Translations under genes and position numbers: made by a program
Notes under the pieces: generated by a model
What the model was told of the DNA's origin: nothing
What the model saw: the letters and a program-made list of their open reading frames with translations, nothing else
Databases searched by the model: none
Source of the DNA: Eucommia ulmoides
Lineage: Eukaryota; Streptophyta; Magnoliopsida; Garryales; Eucommiaceae
Direction of reading: 5' to 3'
NCBI GenBank assembly: GCA_016647705.1
Contig: CM028338.1
Span: 22,651,577 to 22,715,576, forward strand
Length of the DNA stretch: 64,000 nt
Shown here: piece by piece, positions 57,889 through 64,000 of the stretch
Position numbering within the stretch: the stretch's first letter is position 1
Layout: every line of letters begins with the position of its first letter

Positions 57889-60800
57889 CTATAGAATAAT
57901 CTTCCACCATTCTTGTCCAAACCCTTCCATCTTATAGCCGAAATCCATAAAATATTTGAAGAAAACTCTTGATCGAGACCGAAATTTCAATTGCAAAGGA
58001 GTAGAAAGCCTCTCAGAAGCACTAATCAGCTTTTCGTGTTGGACACAATAGGGAGACACCCAAAGGAAATAGCTTATAGAAAAAGATACCTAATGCGGAA
58101 AAAAAAAACATCCCATAAAATTTTTGGCATCTCTAAGTAGACCTTGTATTCCCTAAGAAAACATTCTAGGTAGAAATCATATTTCATTATATTTAGGCTC
58201 ATATCACTAAAAATGAAAGGAAAGTGAAAAAAAAAAAAAATGCATTCATTTACACAAGTGTCATCATGCAATGTAATCATATAAGTCCTACATTTCCTAA
58301 ACATATTTCTTACAAATTCACAATACATATGCCAGTATCCAAATACTACACAAGCACCATGCGTCATGTTTCACTTAGGCATGCATAACTTTCATACACA
58401 AGAGGAAAAAGTAGTCATCATATTGCACAAGAGCCTGTAGCATCTTTCATATCATTTTGCATCCAGGGGCCATAATCGGTATAACACTTGCACCCATACA
58501 CCCATTTGAAAGCTTTAGTAGGTTAACAAACAATCTTTTGACATGTAACCCCCTCAATTACCTCACTAGTCACCATACTATTGTCCGTCTCTATTAGTGG
58601 CTTCAACCAAATTTGAAGTTAGACAAGGAGTCGACCTTATAGGAAGTGTGTCTTGATAATAGACCTTACTCATTCTTGTGCAGCGTTAGGGTCTAGTAGA
58701 ATGTCATTAGAAAATTTAGCTTGCCAGTACCAAATAGAATCCTCCTAATTGATTAATTTTGAATACCCGTCAAACACCAAGCCTCCAGTAGCAAAATCAA
58801 GAACAACTTCTTTTAAAGATTTCAACAGACCAATAATAAGGACAATAGTTGATCTTACCTAGCTAATGTTCATAGGTTGGAGTAGATTATTACCAGTGAA
58901 TGTAGCTATCTTCACCTATGCCAGATATGACTCTTAAAATCATCTTGTTATTCGAAACTATGTCACGACCTGATCTTTAGTAATTTGCCAAGATACGTAG
59001 GAAACCCAAGCAGGTCCAGTCGAATTAGAGAGGTGTCGACTTCACAACATCCTCTTAGCCCTGTAGCTGGGAGCCTCTTCGGAGAAGTCCCTCGACTTTC
59101 CTAAGAATATATTTTCACTCTCTTTTGTTATTCAAACAACAATGGATGCCTTTGCAAGAACTACCCTTGACCTGATCCTTGGAAACTTTCCAATATACGT
59201 AGGTAATCTATTAAGGTTTGGTCATCTAACTGTAGAAACCTAATCCATGTGCTAGGGCATGTTCTCGTAGTTTCTATCATTGTGCATGGTTTTGACTAGA
59301 TAAAATCTATTGTACACTCTTAACCAAGAGGCAAGGGCCTAAAGTCACATTATCACTCCCCATTTTAAGGGTACTAAGGGGTAAAAATGAGAAACAAATA
59401 AAGATCAAAGTAAAGAAAAGGGAAAAAAATGGAGGCATTTCATTTCGGTCATTTTGTTGTCACTTGAGGAAGTTCTTAGGGTTATCTAAAGGCGCTAATT
59501 CCAAAATTGGGATGAGAAATCGGAGAATTCAACTGGTAATTCAAAATGCTTCGGGTTTAGAAGGCAAAAAGGTAAAAAACTGTTAGAAATCTAGAAACCT
59601 CTAATAAATAACCGAGTCCGAGATTTCATCCTTAAAAAAAGGAAAGTGTCTCAAAAAAGGGAAATATACTACGGTTGTGCAGACACTTACACAATAGTTC
59701 ATAACTTCCGATTGTCTATGTGCTATGTCTGCTTTCAAAACTAACATCTCAGGGCAGAAAATAGAAAGGACGAACAACATAAGTGTAAGAGAAAAAAGAA
59801 GGCAGAAAGTCGAAACATTACTATTTAAGCAATTTTGTTCCAAGAATGCCTACTATGATTACTAAGCCCACAATACACAAAATATCAAAGACTAACACCC
59901 TATACAAGTCGTGTCTCCAATCCATCAACCAGACTTCAATAAAAAGTTGTGGACCCGAAAACCATCGTACACTATAAAGACTTGAATTTCAGTATTTGGA
60001 GTTGATTTCAAGATGAGTTTGGTGTGCTATGAAGATTGCCTCCAAGATGGAGCTTTTGGTCTAAAGAAGAAGTCTACCAATATACGAGGATTTGTCAACT
60101 TCAAAGGAGAGAAGTCGTTCAAGCAACAAGACCAAGGAACAGAGACGTGTGTTCTTTTTTCTAACATTAATTTGACTCTTAAAATATCGGGAAACATACA
60201 CAGGCTGTTTAAATACTGACATTCAAGATACAAATACCCGAAATAATGACCAAATGAAAAGGAGAAGGTTCATCATCCAATTCCAACCATTAATCTACCA
60301 GCCTTTGCACTGCAGTTAAATCATTTTACCAATTATGTCTAGACTTAATGACAAATTAAATAGCCCGGTGTTGCACTTGTGGGCGAATTCTGAAATTGAT
60401 TTCTCATTTCAGAAATTCTTTTTCGATACCACCCAATAAATACGCCGGCAATCATGTTGAGGGATTCACCACATTCACTCTAAACTCATTTTTCATCACC
60501 TCTAAAAAACCGAGATGAACTAATTTAACTTCTCTTATAGTGGCTAATCTATCTCCTCCCCAGCCTGCAGGTTGGGGCATATTTTACACCGGTTATGTTC
60601 TTAGTTTCACGATAGGAAGTGTTGGATTTGATTCATCATGAAACTTATCCATTCACTGCCCCCGTCAGAGATTGGGGCACATTTCACCGTATTTAGGATT
60701 TTCCCATGGGAATTTATGTTTATTTTCATCTCTGGTTGTAGGCTAGGATGCCTTGACAAATCTAATCATTCGTAAGGCGAACTACATTTTGACCTTATTC

Positions 60801-61290
60801 CTGACTTAGAAGACTAGGATATGTAGACAACCCATTGGTTGTCTAATCAAACAAAATGATCATTATTCGAAACATCTTAACATGATTTCTAAAAGAAAAT
60901 ACATAAGTAATCCGCGTGGTTTCTGTCTCAATTTGACATTTAAAAATTACACGCTTAGTTTGGGATATGCAGGCAGCCCATGTGTGTTCTGTTGCATTTT
61001 CTCGAAACACCCAAATACATATAAAGAAAAACAAATGTTGCAACCAAACATTTCTCTCAGTTTTTGTTCTGATAAATTGAAGAAACAATTTCAGAATAAT
61101 GGTTGTTACTAAATGTGTTTCTCTGTTTCTTTTCACACAGACTAAAAGAAATAATTTTAGAATAATGATTATTACTAAACGTGTTTTTTTTTTTTTTGGT
61201 ATACCCACGAGCGTCTTCACACCGATATAAGGTGTGAGACTAATCTCGTTCAGAATATGTGACTTTTCCTCCCAACTAAACATATTTTTG
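57889..61290 (+). mobile_element. decayed non-coding DNA of Tat/Ogre 3'-region type
   Basis: About 3.4 kb without a recognisable protein domain. Scattered blocks are typical of the long non-coding region between pol and the 3' LTR in Tat/Ogre elements: CCTGATCCTTGGAAACTTTC with ATACGTAGGTAATC (about 59170-59215), GATACGTAGGAAACCCAAG (about 58990), GGGAGCCTCTTCGGAGAAG (about 59070) and CAGAGATTGGGGCACA (about 60665). No LTR start is seen at its right end. Short open frames here are not supported. A T13 run lies at 61186-61198. Confidence 0.5.
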
Positions 61291-61299
61291 TTCTTAAAA

Positions 61300-61651
61300 A
61301 AAGATTTAGAATTTTCATCTCTCCCATCCTAATTTATTGTGAATGGGATGGGAAAAAGGGTGCCCAATCGCCACCTTAATAAACCGTGCTTTAATCACAT
61401 GCGCGCTCCCAACCAAACCAAGTATAAATGTTCGCCACTTGACGATTTCCCCAAATCACATCACTGGTGTGCTAAATTCGGAACCAAGTTAAACAGAACA
61501 TCTGCTTCGGCCTTTGGGGGTCCGCGTCGGGACATAGTCCATATCGGGTTCGGAGGAGGCTAGGAGCCCTTCTCGAGTCGAGTATCTGGTAGGCGTCGGG
61601 AGAGGACGAAATACAGCAAAAGAAGATCAACAATAATTACGCAAGGTCCCG
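61300..61651 (+). promoter_or_regulatory. promoter and 5' untranslated region of the DNAJC8-like gene
   Basis: Base composition changes from A+T-rich repeat to mixed-composition DNA. TATAAA at 61423-61428 lies about 225 bases before the start codon and could be the TATA box, giving a leader of roughly 200 bases; the transcription start is not visible. Downstream is the CG-containing stretch GGGGGTCCGCGTCGGGACA. The leader ends GCAAGGTCCCGATGGG around the start codon. Confidence 0.5.
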
Positions 61652-61761
61652 ATGGGAGAGAGCAATCCACCACCACCGAAGAACACAGCGGACGAAGATT
61701 TGCTTCTGAAGCAATTCTTCGCCGAAGTAAGCGAGGTTGAGCGCGACAATGAAGTCGTCAG
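61652..61761 (+). CDS. DnaJ-domain splicing-associated protein (DNAJC8/spf31 type), coding exon 1
   Basis: First coding exon of a host gene, too short to stand out as an open frame. It encodes 36 residues starting MGESNPPPPKNTADEDLLLK and ending FFAEVSEVERDNEVV, then two bases of the next codon. From memory this matches the N-terminus of plant DNAJC8-like proteins, where LLLK.FFAEVSEVERDNEV is nearly invariant and precedes the J domain. The family is a nuclear J-domain co-chaperone associated with the spliceosome (fission yeast Spf31, human DNAJC8). The exon ends AG|GTCTCT, a plausible 5' splice site in phase 2. The J domain itself (HPD motif) is not in the window, so it must lie beyond 64000 after a long first intron. 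Base composition is far less A+T-rich than its surroundings. Confidence 0.85.
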
Positions 61762-62204
61762 GTCTCTATCTTCTGTATATCTCCTACTCTATCTTGTGAA
61801 CTAGTTTAGTGTTTCTTTGATTATACATGTCGTGTTTCTGTGTGGAGGAGGCATGGGCGTATGCGTGGTACCTTTATGAATTTGGTGTTAAGTAATACAT
61901 TCGTATTTATTTGTTTTTGTGTTTTTTGGTGAAACTATCTTAGTTGCAAGATAAGAGGCGTGGAGGTATTTAAATAATGTGTTTCGAAATTAATTTGAAG
62001 AAAATCAATGGAAGGCGAAAGAAAGGAACTCCCTTTTCTTTTATGGTGGTGTGAGGAGACTATCTTTTTATATATAAACACATGAATGTAGAGGGCTCCT
62101 CCAAACTTTGGATGTTTTGTTGTCCGTGTGTTCTTATCTGGTCATTTAACATGTAATTTCAGCGTCAATGATTGGGAACAGTAAATTCGAATACGGTGCT
62201 AGAG

Positions 62205-63892
62205 TAGTACTCACGTTTGGATGGGTTCGCCATTTGTTTCTCTTATAGCATAGTTAGGATGTTATGAAGACTGATGTGATTGATTTTGTTGAAGATTTCC
62301 ATACTCATTCCAAGATTGGAAGCTGTCATAATTATAACTTCATTTCCTTCGTTCAGAAAATTGAAGGTGCAGTAGATCTCAAAGATTTTAGAACGATCAA
62401 TTTGGGAGATGGTGCTTACATGATGCTTTCTTAATGCTAGTATTTGGCTAATGAAAGTGATAGACATTGCTTCAGAGATGCAAAATGCCTTCATTGGGGT
62501 AGAATGGTAGATAGATCCTGGTTGGTGCTATCATTGCTAGCGAGTGCGTATATGATGGGAGGAAGGGAACTTTAGGGACTCTTTCTAAGCTTGAGGTAAA
62601 AAATGTGTATGATCATTTCAATTGGGCCTTCTTACCCATTTTTATGGGTTTTTGGGAGAAATGGAGGAGTCGAATTGAGTGTTCCGTTTTGAGAATGAAG
62701 TTTTCGATTATAGTAAATGAATATCCAAAAGGGTTTTCTTTAGTTTTAGGGGCTTGAGGCATGGTGATTCTTTATCCATGTCCGTCTTTTTGTTGATTAT
62801 GTAGGTAATCTTTGGGTTTAGGGTAATTGTGGCCCCACCGCCCCTTTTCAGACGATTCCTTTTTGTTTTTTTGGTCGAGGGAGAGGCAGTTGAAGATGCA
62901 GACTTGTCTTTTGAAACATCTTTGGGTTTGTCGGTGAATTTTTGCAAGTTTGAGATATTACCAGTCAAGGAGGTTAGAGGCATAGAGATGCTAGCATCAG
63001 CTATGGGTTGAACTTTTGATACTCTACCATGCATGTGTGGGCCTCCCTGAGGGGAAATATTCAACTCAAAGTGATTTGGGATCCGTTGGTAGAAAGATTT
63101 CAGAAAAGGCTTGTTAGTTGGAAAGCACATTACGTCTTGAAAAGGTAAATTTTGACCTTGCTAAAGAGTACCTTTTGTAGGTTGCCTTCCTATGTTATGT
63201 CCTCCTTCCCTATTCAAATCTCAGTTGTTAAAACTTCAGAGAAGCTTCAATGATATTTTTCTTTCGGAGATTTGGAATAGAAGAGGAGAATTCATGTTGT
63301 ATGGTGGGATCAAATATGTTCACTTTTTGTGCGGGAGGCCTTGGGATTAGGAATGTAAGGTTTTTTATCAAGTGTTGCTTGGTAAATGACGGTGCCGATT
63401 TTCTTGCGAGGTTGCATTTATGAAGGAATTGCTTGGGTAAAGATTGAAGTAGTTGGACTTCAAGTGAGGTCTCTTGCGCCAATGATGTTTCAAGTTGGTG
63501 TGTGAAAGGGTCGTGTAACGTTAGGTAGAGGGTTTTGGATCTTCCCTCAATTATGATTGGTGATGGACAAAGATTTTGGTTTTGGAATAATAGATGGTAT
63601 GGGGACTTGAGTTTGGAGGACATGTTTCTAGCTCTTTTATGTGGTTTCTTTGTGACAAATTTGCTTCGATGGAAGTTTAGTTTACTTTTCTTAGGGGCAT
63701 TTAGGTTTTTCTAGTTTGGGAGGGACAAAGATTCCTGTGTTGGAGGAGCTACTTGCCTTAATCAAGGAGGTTCGTGTTTTGGGTGGCAGAAGGATGGGTA
63801 TCTCTGGTTTAGAGATCCAAAGGGTTGTTTTATTGCTCAATCATTCTACAATCTTGTTGGTGCTTCAACAGTTATCGTTAGTTGTCTTCCCT
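62205..63892 (+). mobile_element. 5'-truncated L1-type LINE (RT and downstream region)
   Basis: Plus-strand remnant of a plant L1-type non-LTR retrotransposon ORF2. In order: GAVDLKDFR with following INLGDGAY (about 62370-62425, canonical KDFRPISL), RMVDRSWLV and CVYDGRKGTLGTLSK (about 62505-62595), VYDHFNWAFLP (about 62605-62640, canonical AYDHLNW), SIIVNEYPKGFF (about 62705-62740), EDADLSFE in place of FADDT.. (about 62893), GLSVNFCKFEILPVKEV (about 62925-62978), WDPLVERFQKRLVSWKA (about 63080-63130), and a zf-RVT-like tail (GYLWFRDPKGCFIAQSFY, about 63795-63850). Reading shifts frame several times and meets stops, and the catalytic ADD is degraded, so it is dead. The endonuclease part and the 3' end with poly-A are absent. 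Confidence 0.85.
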
Positions 63893-64000
63893 ATAGTTGT
63901 TAAAGGCTCTAGGCGCACTGAGGCGCACAAGGTGTCTCGGAGCCTAGGCGCTAGGCGTATGGTGAGGCGCTAGCCTGAGCGATACTAGGTGCACGACATT
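63893..64000. repeat. GGCGC-rich inverted repeat, continues past window
   Basis: From TTGTTAAAGGCTCTAGGCGC onward the sequence is filled with AGGCGC, GAGGCGCA and GCCTAGGCGCTAGGCG units on both strands. Similar AGGCGC-rich segments beginning TGTTAAAGGC are scattered in many plant genomes; the class of element is unknown to me. It interrupts the LINE's 3' part. Confidence 0.65.

Larger units (their letters stand above)
61762..64000 (+). other. intron 1 of the DNAJC8-like gene (partial)
   Basis: From the donor at 61762 to the window end I find no continuation of the protein (expected next text of the ILSCFKLNPFE type), so intron 1 is at least 2.2 kb. The first 440 bases (61762-62204) are T-rich as plant introns are and contain nothing else recognised. 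The remainder is a LINE fragment and a GGCGC-rich repeat. Confidence 0.65.

Noticed and set aside
57889-61290. Several 60-146 codon frames in the 58-61 kb region
   Set aside because: No domain, biased A+T-rich composition and placement in Tat-like non-coding DNA; none is supported as a gene.
61339-61563. 74-codon frame upstream of the DNAJC8-like start
   Set aside because: It overlaps the probable TATA box and leader, shows no family resemblance, and is in the position expected of the promoter.
62708-63130. Minus-strand frame of 140 codons
   Set aside because: It is the shadow of the plus-strand LINE RT, which shows clear family motifs.

Overview
This is a repeat-dense stretch of a flowering-plant nuclear genome, most likely a eudicot with a retrotransposon-rich genome. 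The evidence is an A+T-rich background, nested plant-type LTR retrotransposons (Athila-type and Tat/Ogre-type Ty3/gypsy), a plant L1-type LINE, and at the right edge the first coding exon of a conserved plant J-domain protein gene (DNAJC8/spf31 type). Almost all of 1-61.3 kb is nested, decayed elements. The only ordinary host gene I can support is the one starting at 61652.

Layout from left to right. 1-2311: 5' end of a minus-strand gag-only Athila-type element, inserted in a plus-strand Athila gag-pro remnant (2312-3718). 3812-16886: plus-strand LTR of a Tat/Ogre-like element, split by an antisense solo LTR of the same family (4084-14133) that is swollen to 10 kb by a five-unit tandem array. 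16887-23567: the Tat primer site, leader (with an antisense solo LTR of a third gypsy type), a degenerate minisatellite and gag. 23568-39850: minus-strand Athila material. A pol-bearing element (3' LTR, ORF3, IN, RNase H, RT, PR) is fused at about 33.35 kb to a gag-only element, and each carries one solo-LTR insertion flanked by a target-site duplication. 39856-42194: a second Tat gag fragment cut by a solo Athila LTR. 42195-52020: a stack of Tat LTRs nested in alternating orientation, with an additional copia-like solo LTR. 52358-57883: a plus-strand gag-only Athila-type element with both LTRs and a near-perfect target duplication. 57889-61290: decayed non-coding DNA of Tat 3'-region type. 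61300-64000: promoter, exon 1 and part of intron 1 of the host gene, with a 5'-truncated sense LINE and a GGCGC-rich repeat in the intron.

The most striking observation is that Tat/Ogre-like LTRs have repeatedly inserted into LTRs of their own family, always antisense to the host copy. Two successive insertions used the same five-base site (GTCAT). This builds multi-kilobase inverted-repeat structures. A second is that Athila LTRs carry clusters of short GC-rich palindromes whose sequence differs between LTRs while the two-fold symmetry is kept. No CRISPR array, intact autonomous element or clearly novel protein system was seen. All element boundaries, identities and relationships come from reading the sequence by eye; no search or alignment program was run.
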